This document shows, in pieces, positions 17,787-26,293 of a stretch of DNA of 64,000 nucleotides; position 1 is the stretch's first letter, and the number at the start of each line of letters is the position of its first letter. The DNA lies in contig NZ_JNYJ01000036.1 in NCBI RefSeq assembly GCF_000716715.1, positions 1 through 64,000 on the forward strand, in the 5' to 3' direction. Made by a program: the position numbers and the translations under genes. The notes beneath the pieces were generated by a model. The model was not told the DNA's origin. It saw nothing but the letters and a program-made list of their open reading frames with translations, and did no database searches. The DNA is from Dactylosporangium aurantiacum (lineage in GTDB: Bacteria > Actinomycetota > Actinomycetes > Mycobacteriales > Micromonosporaceae).

Positions 17787-19859
17787 ATGCAGATCGGACT
17801 CCGCCGCCGCGCCGTCATGGGCGCGGCGGTGCTGCTCGCGGCCGGATTGTCGGCCGCCCTACCGGGTGCGGCCGCGGCCGCCGACCCCGTCGCCACCACC
17901 GTCACCGTGAACGCCCGCGCCGGCCTGGCGACCGTCCCGGACACCGCGTTAGGGGTCAACGACGCGATCTGGGACGCCGAACTCGGCACCACCGCCGTGT
18001 CGGACCTGCTCGGCGGCGCGGGCGTGCAGATGCTGCGCTACCCCGGCGGCTCCTACGCCGACATCTACCACTGGCGCGACCACACCGCGCCGGGCGGCTA
18101 CGTGGCGCCGAACACCGACTTCGACACGTTCATGGCGTCGGTACGCCGGATCCACGCCCAGCCGATGATCATCGCCAACTACGGCACCGGTACCGCCGAA
18201 GAGGCCGCCGACTGGGTCCGCTACGCCAACGTGACCAAGGGCTACGGGGCGAAGTACTGGACGATCGGCAACGAGAACTACGGCAACGGCCACTACGGCT
18301 CGGCGTGGGAGGCGGACAACCACGCCGACAAAAGCCCCCGCGCGTACGCCGAGGGCGTGGTCGCCTTCGCCGCCGCGATGAAGGCCGTCGACCCGACCAT
18401 CAAGATCGGCGCGGTGCTCACCACCCCGGGCAACTGGCCCGACGGCCTGGTCGGCTCCGGCGACGCGGGCACCTGGAACCAGGTGGTCCTGTCCGTCGCC
18501 GGGCCGTCCATCGACTTCGTGGACCTGCACTGGTACCCCGGCGGCGGCACCGCCGCGGAGGCGCTGAGCAAGACGAACCAGATCGACGACATCATGTACC
18601 TGACGCGCCAGCAGATCGCCCGGTACGCCGGCACCGGCGCCGGGCGGATCAAGGTCAGCTTCACCGAGCTCAACGTCGGCGTCGGCCAGAACACCCAGCC
18701 CGGCGCGCTGTTCCTCGCCGACGCGTACAGCAGCCTGCTGGCCAACGGCGTCTTCACCGTGCAGTGGTGGAACGTGCACAACGGCATCGGCACCGTCTCC
18801 ACCGTCGCCGGCCAGACCGACTACGGCGACTTCGGCCTGCTGTCCAGCGGCGGCTGCCAGACCGGCGGCACCGTGTGCGAGCCGCCGATGAACACGCCGT
18901 TCGCGCCGTACCACGCCCTCAGCGTCATGAAGTCCTTCGTGCGCCCCGGGGACCAGCTCGTCCGCACCGGCACCACCGACCCGCTGGTCAGCGCCCACGC
19001 GGCCCGCCGCCCCAACGGCGACCTCGCGGTCCTGCTGATCAACAAGGACCCGGACAACGCGCGGGCGGCCACCCTGCAGTACTCCGGCTACTCCCCCGCC
19101 GCCGGCGCGCCGACGGTCGTGTCGTTCCGCAACGGCAACACCGCCCCGAGCACCGCGCCGGCCGGCACCGCGACGGCGCAGACCCTCCCGCCGTACTCGC
19201 TGACCCTGCTCGTGCTGCACCCGACCTCGGCCACCACGGGCGCCCCGGGCGCGCCGGGCCAGCCTTCGGCGAGCGCCGTGGGCGCGACCACCGCGACCAT
19301 CACCTGGCCGGCCGCGACGGCGGGCGCCGGCCCGATCGCCAAGTACGAGGTGTACCGCCAGAACGGCGCCGTCAGCGAGCAGCTCGGCGAGACCACGGGC
19401 ACGTCGCTGCAGGTGTACAACCTGAACCCCGGCACCCGCTACACGGTCAACGTCGTCACCCGCGACACCGCGGGCCGGGTCTCGTGGTCCTCGCCGCCGC
19501 TGACGTTCACCACCACCAGCCCGGCCACCAGCACCTGCACCGTCCGCTTCACCGACGTCAACGACTGGGGCAACGGCTACGTCGGCAACGTCGACATCAC
19601 CAACACCGGCGCCGCCCCGATCAACGGCTGGACCCTCACCTTCACCTGGCCCACCTCCTGGCAGACCGTGAACAGCAGCTGGAACGGCACCTGGACCCAG
19701 ACCGGCCGCGACGTGAAGATCACCAACATCGACACCAACGGCACTCTCGCCGCCGCCGGCGGCAGCACCAGCACCGGCTTCGTCGGCAGCTACAACGGCC
19801 CCAACGTCCTGCCCACCGCCTTCCGCCTCAACGGCACGGTCTGCACCGTCGCCGCCTGA
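17787..19859 (+). CDS. Secreted clan GH-A glycoside hydrolase with FN3 and CBM2
   Basis: A 690-residue secreted enzyme. A signal peptide (1-33, ending AAAAAD) leads to a TIM-barrel domain (about 35-480) with E163 in WTIGNENYGNG as the likely acid/base and E294 in VSFTELNVG as the likely nucleophile. An FN3 domain (about 490-580) and a family 2 cellulose-binding module (about 588-690, with WNGTWTQTG) follow. The family number is uncertain; relatives I recall are called cellulose-binding proteins or arabinofuranosidase-like. ATG 17787 is chosen for the signal peptide; ATGs at 17748 and 17766 are possible. Confidence 0.88.
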   Translation: MQIGLRRRAVMGAAVLLAAGLSAALPGAAAAADPVATTVTVNARAGLATVPDTALGVNDAIWDAELGTTAVSDLLGGAGVQMLRYPGGSYADIYHWRDHTAPGGYVAPNTDFDTFMASVRRIHAQPMIIANYGTGTAEEAADWVRYANVTKGYGAKYWTIGNENYGNGHYGSAWEADNHADKSPRAYAEGVVAFAAAMKAVDPTIKIGAVLTTPGNWPDGLVGSGDAGTWNQVVLSVAGPSIDFVDLHWYPGGGTAAEALSKTNQIDDIMYLTRQQIARYAGTGAGRIKVSFTELNVGVGQNTQPGALFLADAYSSLLANGVFTVQWWNVHNGIGTVSTVAGQTDYGDFGLLSSGGCQTGGTVCEPPMNTPFAPYHALSVMKSFVRPGDQLVRTGTTDPLVSAHAARRPNGDLAVLLINKDPDNARAATLQYSGYSPAAGAPTVVSFRNGNTAPSTAPAGTATAQTLPPYSLTLLVLHPTSATTGAPGAPGQPSASAVGATTATITWPAATAGAGPIAKYEVYRQNGAVSEQLGETTGTSLQVYNLNPGTRYTVNVVTRDTAGRVSWSSPPLTFTTTSPATSTCTVRFTDVNDWGNGYVGNVDITNTGAAPINGWTLTFTWPTSWQTVNSSWNGTWTQTGRDVKITNIDTNGTLAAAGGSTSTGFVGSYNGPNVLPTAFRLNGTVCTVAA

Positions 19860-19872
19860 CCTTCCTGTGTCC

Positions 19873-19903
19873 CCCGGGCCGGCGGCACCCCTGCCGGCCC
19901 GGG
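19873..19903 (+). terminator. Strong GC hairpin after the CBM2 hydrolase
   Basis: CCCGGGCCGGC and GCCGGCCCGGG are perfect 11-bp arms around a 9-base loop, 13 bases after the stop codon. There is no long T-run, as is usual for actinobacterial terminators of this kind. Confidence 0.8.
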
Positions 19904-19948
19904 CCCTTAATGCGTTGCGCCTCGGCGGGCGGGCGCGAGGATGGCCGG

Positions 19949-20416
19949 ATGGAGCAGACTCATGCGGTCCGGCGGGCGACCTCCGCCGACGCCGACCTCG
20001 TCGCCGAGATGCTGGACGCGTTCAACCGTGAGTTCGACACCCCGACACCGGGTGTGGACGTCCTGGCGGGCCGCCTGCGCACGTTGCTCGCCGGCGACGA
20101 CCTGGTCGCGCTGCTGACGGGTGAGCCCGCCGCCGGTGTCGCGGTGCTGTCGTCGCGGGCCAGCGTGTGGAGCGACGGCCCCGCCGTCCTGCTCGACGAG
20201 CTGTACGTGCGCCCGCCGCTGCGCAACCGCCGGTACGGCCATGCCCTGCTCACCGCGGCCTGTGAGCTGGCCCGCGAGCGCGGCGCGGAGTCCCTGGAGA
20301 TCAACGTGGACGGCGAGGACACCGACACCCGGCGGTTCTACGAGGCGCACGGGTTCGCCAACATCGAGCCGGGCGCGACCGAGCCGATGTACTTCTACTA
20401 CCGCGACCTCGTCTAG
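19949..20416 (+). CDS. GNAT family N-acetyltransferase
   Basis: A 155-residue acetyltransferase with LLDELYVRPPLRNRRYGHAL (about residues 81-100) as the acetyl-CoA motif and TRRFYEAHGFAN near the end. The substrate is unknown. GAGGAT (19937-19942) ends six bases before the ATG, consistent with a leaderless message. It overlaps the convergent DNA polymerase gene by four bases. Confidence 0.88.
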   Translation: MEQTHAVRRATSADADLVAEMLDAFNREFDTPTPGVDVLAGRLRTLLAGDDLVALLTGEPAAGVAVLSSRASVWSDGPAVLLDELYVRPPLRNRRYGHALLTAACELARERGAESLEINVDGEDTDTRRFYEAHGFANIEPGATEPMYFYYRDLV

Positions 20417-21462
20417 GGCGGCTCCAGGTCGGTCCGGACGCCGACCAGCCGCACCGGCCGCGGCGGTTCGCCCAGGTCGAACTTGTCCAGCACCGCCAGC
20501 GCGGTGCGCTCGATCGCGTCGAGGTCGGTGGTGGGGCCTTCGCGCAGCTTCATGACCCTCGTCGGGGTGCGGAACGACGCGAACCGCACCTTCACCGCCA
20601 CGTGCGTGACCCGCCGCCCGTCCGCGACGACGTCGGCGCCCAGCGCCCGGGCCAGGGCCGCGACGTGCCCGGCGATCGCGTCGCGGTCGGTGAGGTCCGC
20701 GGCGAAGGTCGTCTCGCGGCTGCGCGACCGGGCCACCCAGGGCGCCGTGTCGACGGTGGTCTCGCCGGCACCGCGGGCGCTCAGCACCAGCCACTCCGCG
20801 GCCCGCTCGCCGAACTGCCCGGCCAGCGCGTCGGGAGCGGTGCCGGCCAGGTCGGCGACGGTGTGCACGCCGAGCGCGGTGAGCTTCTTCGCCGTCTTCG
20901 GCCCGACGCCCCACAGGTCGGCGGCGGGTTTCGCGCCCATCGCCGCCGGCCAGGTGTCCCTGGTCAGCCGGTGGATCCCGCCGGGCTTGGCGAACCGCGC
21001 CGCGTGCTTGGCCGTCAGCTTGTTGTCGCCGACGCCGACCGCGCAGCTCAGCTGGGTCTCGTCCAGCACCGCCCGGCGGATCCGCGCGGCGAGCGCCAGC
21101 GGGTCGTCGGTGTCGGCGCCGAGGAAGGCCTCGTCCCAGCCGTACACCTGCAACCGCACGGGAAAGCGCGCGAGGGTCGCCATGACCCGTGCCGACGCGG
21201 CCTGGTAGGCGGGCGGGTCGGACGGCAGGAACACCGCCTCGGGGCACCGGCGCGCCGCGACCCGGAGCGGCATGCCGGAGCGGACCCCGTGCGCGCGGGC
21301 CTCGTACGACGCGGTCGCCACCACCTGCCGGGCCCGCCCCGGATCCCCGTCACCGCCGACCACGACGGGCCGCCCCCGCAGCTCGGGCCGGCGCAGCACC
21401 TCCACCGCCGCGATGAACTGGTCGAGGTCCACGTGCAACACCCACCAGCCCACCCGACTCAC
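20413..21462 (-). CDS. dinB2: Y-family DNA polymerase, DinB2 type
   Basis: A 349-residue translesion polymerase. Metal-binding residues are D12 (VDLDQF) and D110/E111 (YGWDEAFL); the HhH region is WGVGPKTAKKL. It aligns by eye along its whole length with mycobacterial DinB2: same ASYEARAHGVRSGMPL block, the GWDEA motif in place of SIDEA, and no C-terminal clamp-binding motif. The steric-gate position is Ile17, not Phe/Tyr; in mycobacterial DinB2 it is Leu14, which allows ribonucleotide use. Similar sugar laxity is inferred here. Confidence 0.9.
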   Translation of the reverse strand: MSRVGWWVLHVDLDQFIAAVEVLRRPELRGRPVVVGGDGDPGRARQVVATASYEARAHGVRSGMPLRVAARRCPEAVFLPSDPPAYQAASARVMATLARFPVRLQVYGWDEAFLGADTDDPLALAARIRRAVLDETQLSCAVGVGDNKLTAKHAARFAKPGGIHRLTRDTWPAAMGAKPAADLWGVGPKTAKKLTALGVHTVADLAGTAPDALAGQFGERAAEWLVLSARGAGETTVDTAPWVARSRSRETTFAADLTDRDAIAGHVAALARALGADVVADGRRVTHVAVKVRFASFRTPTRVMKLREGPTTDLDAIERTALAVLDKFDLGEPPRPVRLVGVRTDLEPP

Positions 21463-21535
21463 CCTAGTCCCGTACCGGCGTCGGGGCAGGTGGAGCGCCT
21501 GATAGCGTTCGGCCGTCTACGGGTTCGGAGTTGGT

Positions 21536-23194
21536 GTGGCACAGGTGCGGACAATGCCGGACTGGCTGCGGTACGGCGACGACGGTGCGCTGTACTGGCT
21601 CGACGCGCGGCGCGGGCTGCTGCGCCACCCGCCCGGCGGCGGCGAGCCGGTCGAGCTGACACCCGCGGGGTTCCGCGTCGGCGGGGGCGTCCACGCGTAC
21701 GGCGGCGGCGACTTCGTCAGCACGCCCGGCGGGGTCTGGTGCGCCGGCGGCGACGGCCTGTACCAGGTGAACGACCACGACAACACCGTCACGCTGCTGG
21801 TCCGCGGTGCCTTCGGCGACCTCACCCTCGGCGACGGTGAGCTGCTCGCGGTGCGCGAGGACGCCGGCGGCGACGCGCTGGTGGCGATCTCCCTCGACGG
21901 TGACCCGGAGCCGCGGGTCCTCGCCGAGGCCGCCGGGTTCTTCGGCGCGCCCCGGCCGACCGCGGGCATGGTGGCCTGGACCTGGTGGAGCGCCCGGGAC
22001 ATGCCGTGGGACGGGTGCGAGGTGTGGGTCGCCGGGTACGAGCCCGGCGGGGAGATCGGCGACCCGATGCGGGTGGCCGGCGGGCCCGACGAGTCCGCGA
22101 TCGAGCCGCGATGGGGCCCCGACGGGATGCTGTACTACCTGTCGGACCGGACCGGCTGGTGGAACCTGTACCGCCACGACGGCACGGCCGTCGCCCCGAT
22201 GGCCGCGGACTGCGCGGCGCCGCCGTGGGAGCTGGGATACTCCTCGTACGGCTTCCTGGACGACGGCCGGATCGTCATGATCGCGCGCGAGGGGCCGGCG
22301 CACCGGCTCGTGCTGGTCGGCGAGGCGTGCGTGCCGGTGCCGCTGCCGTACACCTCGATCAAACCGTGCCTCGCGGTGGCGGGTTCGTCGGTCGCGCTGG
22401 TCGGCGCCGCCCCGGACCTCGCCCCGCAGGTGGCGGTCGCGGACCTGGCCGGCGACCCGCCGCGGCTGACGGTCATCGACGGCGCCGGCAGCTGTACGGA
22501 CGCCGCGACGCCCTACCGGATCGACGAGCTGCGCGCGCTGGTCTACCCACCCGCCGGCGCGGCGGACGACTGGTCGGCGCCGCTCATCGTGCGGGCCCAC
22601 CCGGGCCCGACGGCGTGCAGCGTGCTGCGGCTCGACCCGCAGGTGCAGTTCTTCACCAGCCGCGGGTACGCCGTCGCCGACGTCGACTACACCGGCAGCG
22701 CCGGCTACGGCCGCGCGTTCCGCGAGGACCTGAACGGCCGGTGGGGCACCGCCGACGTGGCCGACTGCGCCGCCGTGGCCGCGCACCTGCTGGACGCGGG
22801 CCGGACGCGCCCCGGGCAGGTGTTCATCCGCGGGGCGAGCGCGGGCGGGTACACGGCGCTGCGGGCGGTGTCGCAGGACGGCCCGTTCGCGGCGGCGGTG
22901 GCGGTGGCGGCGGTGGTCGATCCCGCGGGGTGGGCCGCGCCGAGGTTCCACCGGCCGCAGGTCGCCCGGCTGGGCGGGGACGGGGTGACGGCGGCGCAGC
23001 TGCGCACGCCGGTCCTGCTCGTCCACGGTACTGAGGACGCCGTCGTGCCGGCGGGTCCGGTGGTCAAGCTCGCCGCCGAGCTGGGCTCCCTCGGCCGGCC
23101 GCACGAGCTGGTCCTGATCGAGGGCGCCGGCCACGACGCCACCGACCTGGCGGCCGAGCTGCGCCTGTACGAGCGCGTGCTCGGCCGTTCTTAG
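21536..23194 (+). CDS. S9 family (prolyl oligopeptidase-type) peptidase
   Basis: A 552-residue cytoplasmic-looking serine peptidase. An N-terminal beta-propeller region (about 10-330; WGPDGMLYYLSDRTGWWNLY) is followed by an alpha/beta hydrolase domain with S435 in RGASAGGYTAL, D501 in HGTEDAVVP and H533 in EGAGHD. Such enzymes cleave oligopeptides or acyl-amino acids; the substrate is unknown. Start is uncertain: GTG 21536, or ATG 21554 (MPDWLRYG). There is no clear ribosome binding site. Confidence 0.9.
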   Translation: MAQVRTMPDWLRYGDDGALYWLDARRGLLRHPPGGGEPVELTPAGFRVGGGVHAYGGGDFVSTPGGVWCAGGDGLYQVNDHDNTVTLLVRGAFGDLTLGDGELLAVREDAGGDALVAISLDGDPEPRVLAEAAGFFGAPRPTAGMVAWTWWSARDMPWDGCEVWVAGYEPGGEIGDPMRVAGGPDESAIEPRWGPDGMLYYLSDRTGWWNLYRHDGTAVAPMAADCAAPPWELGYSSYGFLDDGRIVMIAREGPAHRLVLVGEACVPVPLPYTSIKPCLAVAGSSVALVGAAPDLAPQVAVADLAGDPPRLTVIDGAGSCTDAATPYRIDELRALVYPPAGAADDWSAPLIVRAHPGPTACSVLRLDPQVQFFTSRGYAVADVDYTGSAGYGRAFREDLNGRWGTADVADCAAVAAHLLDAGRTRPGQVFIRGASAGGYTALRAVSQDGPFAAAVAVAAVVDPAGWAAPRFHRPQVARLGGDGVTAAQLRTPVLLVHGTEDAVVPAGPVVKLAAELGSLGRPHELVLIEGAGHDATDLAAELRLYERVLGRS

Positions 23195-23207
23195 GTGCTT
23201 CTGAGTT

Positions 23208-23654
23208 TCAGGTCAGCTCTGCTCGGCGGCGCAGCAGGGCTGCTCTGGCCCGGCGGGCCGCCCGCAAGTTGACCACGGCCAGGACGCCCAGCGCGAGCAC
23301 GACGCCCAGCAGCGCCGGCTCCAGTTTGTGCCGCGTGACGGTGATGGCGAGCCCGCCGACGCTGAACGCCAGCCAGGCCGCGACGCCGAACCAGCCGGCG
23401 ACCACCCGGTCCCGGGCGAACAGCGGCGCCCGCCGGGTCACCGCCCAGCCGCCGAACGCCGCCCACCCCAGCCCGATCGCCACCAGCACCGCGAACGCCG
23501 CCTCCGTGCGCGCCGGCAGCCCCGGCTCGGTCGCCCAGAGCAGCCCGATCAGCCCGCTGCCGGTGAGCCCGGCGAAGCCCAGCGCCAGGTACCCGACCCG
23601 CTTGCGCAACGACAGCGGCGCGTCGAGCCGCGCCAGCACCTCTTCCGGCGTCAT
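23208..23654 (-). CDS. Four-helix membrane protein paired with an ECF sigma factor
   Basis: A 148-residue protein with about four hydrophobic helices (roughly residues 20-45, 50-75, 83-105 and 110-130) and an arginine-rich cytoplasmic C-terminus. Its ATG overlaps the sigma factor stop by four bases, so the two are translationally coupled. It lacks the HxxxCxxC motif of zinc anti-sigma factors, but its position suggests it may restrain or sense for that sigma factor. The N-terminal MTPEEVLARLDAPLSLRKRV is the cytoplasmic part available for such contact. Confidence 0.7.
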   Translation of the reverse strand: MTPEEVLARLDAPLSLRKRVGYLALGFAGLTGSGLIGLLWATEPGLPARTEAAFAVLVAIGLGWAAFGGWAVTRRAPLFARDRVVAGWFGVAAWLAFSVGGLAITVTRHKLEPALLGVVLALGVLAVVNLRAARRARAALLRRRAELT

Positions 23655-24169
23655 GCCTCGTACCCCTTCCGGACCAGTTCCTCACGCAGCAGCCGGCGAG
23701 CCCGGTTGAGCCGCGACTTGACCGTGCCGACGGGCACGGCACAGATCTGCGCGCACGCGTCCAGCGGCAGATCCTCGAGGTAGAACAGCAGCAGCACCTC
23801 CCGCTCCCGGGCGGGCAGCGCCGCCAACGCCCCGGCGAGCGCCTCCCGGTTGACCACCGCGTCGGCCTCGTCGTCCCCCGCGAGCTCGTCGACCGGCTCC
23901 GCCTCGGGCCGCGCGTACGCGTCCCGCAACCGGTTCATCACCGCCCGCCGGGCGATGGCGAACAGCCACGGGGCGAACCGGTCCTGCCGCCGCAGCTTCG
24001 GCAGCCCTCTGAAGACCGCCAGCCAGATCTCCTGCACCACGTCGTCGTCGGGTCTGCCGAGCATCCGCCCGACGTACCGCTCGACCGCCGGATGCCAGCC
24101 CCGCACCAGCTCGACGAAGGCGTCGCGCTCCCCGAGCTGGCACCGGACCACCAGCAACTCATCGCTCAT
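23651..24169 (-). CDS. ECF RNA polymerase sigma factor
   Basis: A 172-residue ECF sigma factor. Region 2 covers about residues 20-85 (DDVVQEIWLAVFRGLPKLR, then FAPWLFAIARRAVMNRLRD) and region 4 about 112-165 (LPAREREVLLLFYLEDLPLD, then VPVGTVKSRLNRARRLL). It is followed by a coupled membrane protein. No typical ECF autoregulatory promoter was identified upstream. Confidence 0.92.
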   Translation of the reverse strand: MSDELLVVRCQLGERDAFVELVRGWHPAVERYVGRMLGRPDDDVVQEIWLAVFRGLPKLRRQDRFAPWLFAIARRAVMNRLRDAYARPEAEPVDELAGDDEADAVVNREALAGALAALPAREREVLLLFYLEDLPLDACAQICAVPVGTVKSRLNRARRLLREELVRKGYEA

Positions 24170-24668
24170 CGGCCCTCCTTCGCCAGTTCAGTCGGCGCAC
24201 GGGCCCCGGAGGTTCATTCTGGCCGGGTGCGGGTCCGGGGCGGTGCCGCACGGTCGACCGATGAATGCGCCGCGATGCTCTTTCGAAACAGCACTGTTTT
24301 CGAAATACCCGGCTTTTGTTGACACCTTTGCAAGGGCGGACGAATACTTGCGCTATCGGAATACCTCGACCGCCATCGATTACAGGTAGCCACCGGTGCT
24401 CCATTCGGCCCAATTCGATTCGTCCGGAAATGCATATCTGACGTTGCCCGCCAGGACACGTCAGGCAATCACTCCAACCAAGGGCTACCAGCACAGCGGT
24501 AGCCCAAACATCACCCTGGGCTCCTCCCCGACGGAGGCGGCGGCGGTGGAGGCGACGGTGGAGGTGGTGACGGCGGCGGCCGCACCGCCTCCCTGTCGGC
24601 CGTTCGGCATCGGACGCCGAACCCGCACCTCAGTTGACAGATGATTCGCTAACGCGAAGCTATCTGTC
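24170..24668. other. 499-base spacer of lower GC with repeats, no convincing gene
   Basis: This stretch is visibly richer in A and T than its surroundings. It holds an imperfect palindrome (24281-24305, arms TTTCGAAACAG and CTGTTTTCGAAA), a candidate plus-strand promoter (TTGACA 24319-24324, 18 bases, AATACT 24343-24348) with no good gene after it, and a perfect 8-bp hairpin GGGCTACC/GGTAGCCC (24482-24505). An 82-codon open frame (24396-24644) has no recognisable features. It looks like decayed or imported DNA in front of the HTH/nucleotidyltransferase pair. Confidence 0.5.
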
Positions 24669-24669
24669 A
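24635..24669 (+). promoter_or_regulatory. 35-base nested palindrome over the HTH gene promoter and start
   Basis: Outer arms TGACAGAT (24635-24642) and ATCTGTCA (24662-24669) are perfect. Inner arms TTCGC (24645-24649) and GCGAA (24654-24658) are also perfect. A TTGACA -35 (24634-24639) lies inside the left arm and the ATG begins at the last base of the right arm. The gene it precedes encodes a DNA-binding protein, so autorepression is the natural reading. Confidence 0.75.
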
Positions 24670-25301
24670 TGCGCTTGCTGACCGTCGCCGGCGCGGCCGA
24701 GCGTCTCGGCATCACCACCCGCCGGGTGCAGTACCTAGTCGCCGGAGGCATCTTGACTTCACCCGCTCGTGGGGTGATCGACGAGCTTCCGGTCGAACGC
24801 TACCTGGCCACCAGGGGTGGGTTCCGGTGGCGGGCATGGCAGGAGGCGACCGCCTGGGGCGCCGTCGCCCTGCTCTCTGGCCGCGAGGTCAACTGGATGG
24901 GCAACACTCAGCAGTCCCGCCTGCGCGGCCAGTTGCGCACCGTGAACGCGGCCGAGCTCGTCGGGCGCGCCCGCGAGAGGGCCGCCGTCTCGCGGTACAC
25001 CGGCCATACCGGCACCGCAGACAGGCTGCGCGGCCAGGTTGTGGACACCTCCGCGGCCGCTGAGTCACTCGGGTTGACCGCGACGGCGGCGGTCGACGGC
25101 TACGTCGCCACCGGCGCACTCGACGGGCTCGTGGCCGCCCACGGGCTGATCCACGACGAGGCCGGGCCGTTCACGCTTCGCGCCACCGGCATGCCCCTCG
25201 ACGTGGTCGCCCGTCTTGCGCACACCGCACCGGTGCTGGCAGCGCTGGACCTGGCGGAGTCCCTCGACGTCCGCGAGGAAGGGCCGGCGTCGACGCCCTG
25301 A
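24669..25301 (+). CDS. HTH (excisionase/MerR-like) DNA-binding protein, candidate antitoxin
   Basis: A 210-residue protein. The N-terminal winged-helix motif is TVAGAAERLGITTRRVQYLV (residues 5-24), typical of HTH_17/MerR-like domains. The remainder is helical and not recognised. It is followed 21 bases later by a nucleotidyltransferase-fold gene; such HTH/AbiEii-type nucleotidyltransferase pairs behave as toxin-antitoxin or defence modules. The start codon lies on the right arm of a long palindrome and no ribosome binding site is seen, so it is probably leaderless and autoregulated. Confidence 0.65.
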   Translation: MRLLTVAGAAERLGITTRRVQYLVAGGILTSPARGVIDELPVERYLATRGGFRWRAWQEATAWGAVALLSGREVNWMGNTQQSRLRGQLRTVNAAELVGRARERAAVSRYTGHTGTADRLRGQVVDTSAAAESLGLTATAAVDGYVATGALDGLVAAHGLIHDEAGPFTLRATGMPLDVVARLAHTAPVLAALDLAESLDVREEGPASTP

Positions 25302-25322
25302 CGCGGGCGCTGGAGCGGTTCC

Positions 25323-25703
25323 GTGGTTGAGCGCCTGACGATCGACGTCCCCGGCCCGCGCGTCGGCTGGCTGCCCCCATGGCCGAACGTCGCCGAGATC
25401 GAGACCGTCCTACCGCACGAGCGCTGGACGCTGGTCGGCGGGCTCATGACGCCGTTGCACTGCATGTTTCGAGGTCTCGACGTCGTCCGCGCCACCAACG
25501 ACGTCGACATCGTGCTGCACGTCGAGACCACCCGAGGTGTCGCGGCGGCCGCGGCCAGTGCGCTGGAGTCGCTCGGGTACGAACTGGCGCCCCCGGCTGA
25601 CCCTCGGGTGGAGATCGCGCACCGCTTCCGGCGCGACACGGCGACCGTCGACCTGCTCAGCAGCGCGCCGGACGTGGTCGATGTTCTCGTCGCCGCCCCC
25701 TGA
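25323..25703 (+). pseudogene. Truncated nucleotidyltransferase-fold (AbiEii/MNT-like) protein
   Basis: A 126-residue reading frame with the polymerase-beta-type nucleotidyltransferase core: GG at residues 39-40 (WTLVGGLM), D60 and D62 (RATNDVDIVL) and a third Asp, D110 (ATVDLL). These are the metal and nucleotide ligands. Relatives I recall are 200 residues or more, so the C-terminal half is missing; no shifted frame restores it before the next gene at 25735. It may be an inactive remnant or a minimal form. GTG start; pairs with the HTH gene upstream. Confidence 0.6.
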
Positions 25704-25734
25704 TGCATCGCCGGTCGTCGTTATGCTGACTCGT

Positions 25735-26163
25735 ATGCGCTGGTGGAGACTGCCGTTCAGCGGTGAGCCGTACCGGCGCACACTCTTTCTGCTGCTGTCG
25801 GTGCCGCTCGCGGTGTGGGCGCTGGCCGACCGGGGCGCGGCGCAGCGCCGGGCGGCGGGTGCGCTGCTGGAGTCCGAGCCGGCGCCGACGCGGCTGCGCG
25901 GGCTGGCCGCGGTGCCGCTCGACCTGGTGACCCTGGTGGTGGCCGGCTACTGCTGGACCGGCGTCCTGCTCAACGTGGCGTACCCGATCCGCCCGCTGCT
26001 CGGCATGGACGGCGAATACCGCGACGCCTGGGGCGGCCCGACCCTCGCCGGCGCGTGGGCGGTGCACGCGCTGGGCGGCGTGGGCTTCTGGCTCCTCGTC
26101 CCGTGGATCCTGCGCGGGTACGCCGCACTGTGGCGCCGCTTTTTTGTCGTACCCGCTGGCTAG
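25735..26163 (+). CDS. Small membrane protein, possibly sensor-domain-like
   Basis: A 142-residue protein with about three transmembrane segments (roughly 16-35, 62-85 and 105-128) and a cytoplasmic RGYAALWRRFF end. The opening (PYRRTLFLLLSVPLAVWAL) recalls the Sensor domain found at the N-terminus of some actinobacterial histidine kinases, but no kinase part follows. TATGCT (25722-25727) ends seven bases before the ATG, so it is probably leaderless; an in-frame ATG at 25723 lies inside that -10. Confidence 0.6.
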   Translation: MRWWRLPFSGEPYRRTLFLLLSVPLAVWALADRGAAQRRAAGALLESEPAPTRLRGLAAVPLDLVTLVVAGYCWTGVLLNVAYPIRPLLGMDGEYRDAWGGPTLAGAWAVHALGGVGFWLLVPWILRGYAALWRRFFVVPAG

Positions 26164-26293
26164 GCTCGGCATTGCATCGGGGGTTGGAGGATTCACCGGG
26201 CTTTGATCGGGCATGAGGCCCGGCGTCATGGCGCGGGTCACATCGGGGCGTAGGTGAGGAATCCATGGTGGCGTGGCGAAAGTTGCGGCGGGT

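Noticed and set aside
23208-23654. Calling the membrane protein a zinc anti-sigma factor
   Set aside because: It has no HxxxCxxC motif and four membrane helices; only its coupling to the sigma gene suggests such a role.
24396-24644. An 82-codon plus-strand frame (MLHSAQFDSSGNAYLTLPAR...)
   Set aside because: No ribosome binding site, no recognisable feature, and the second half is low-complexity Ala/Glu/Val. Left as spacer.
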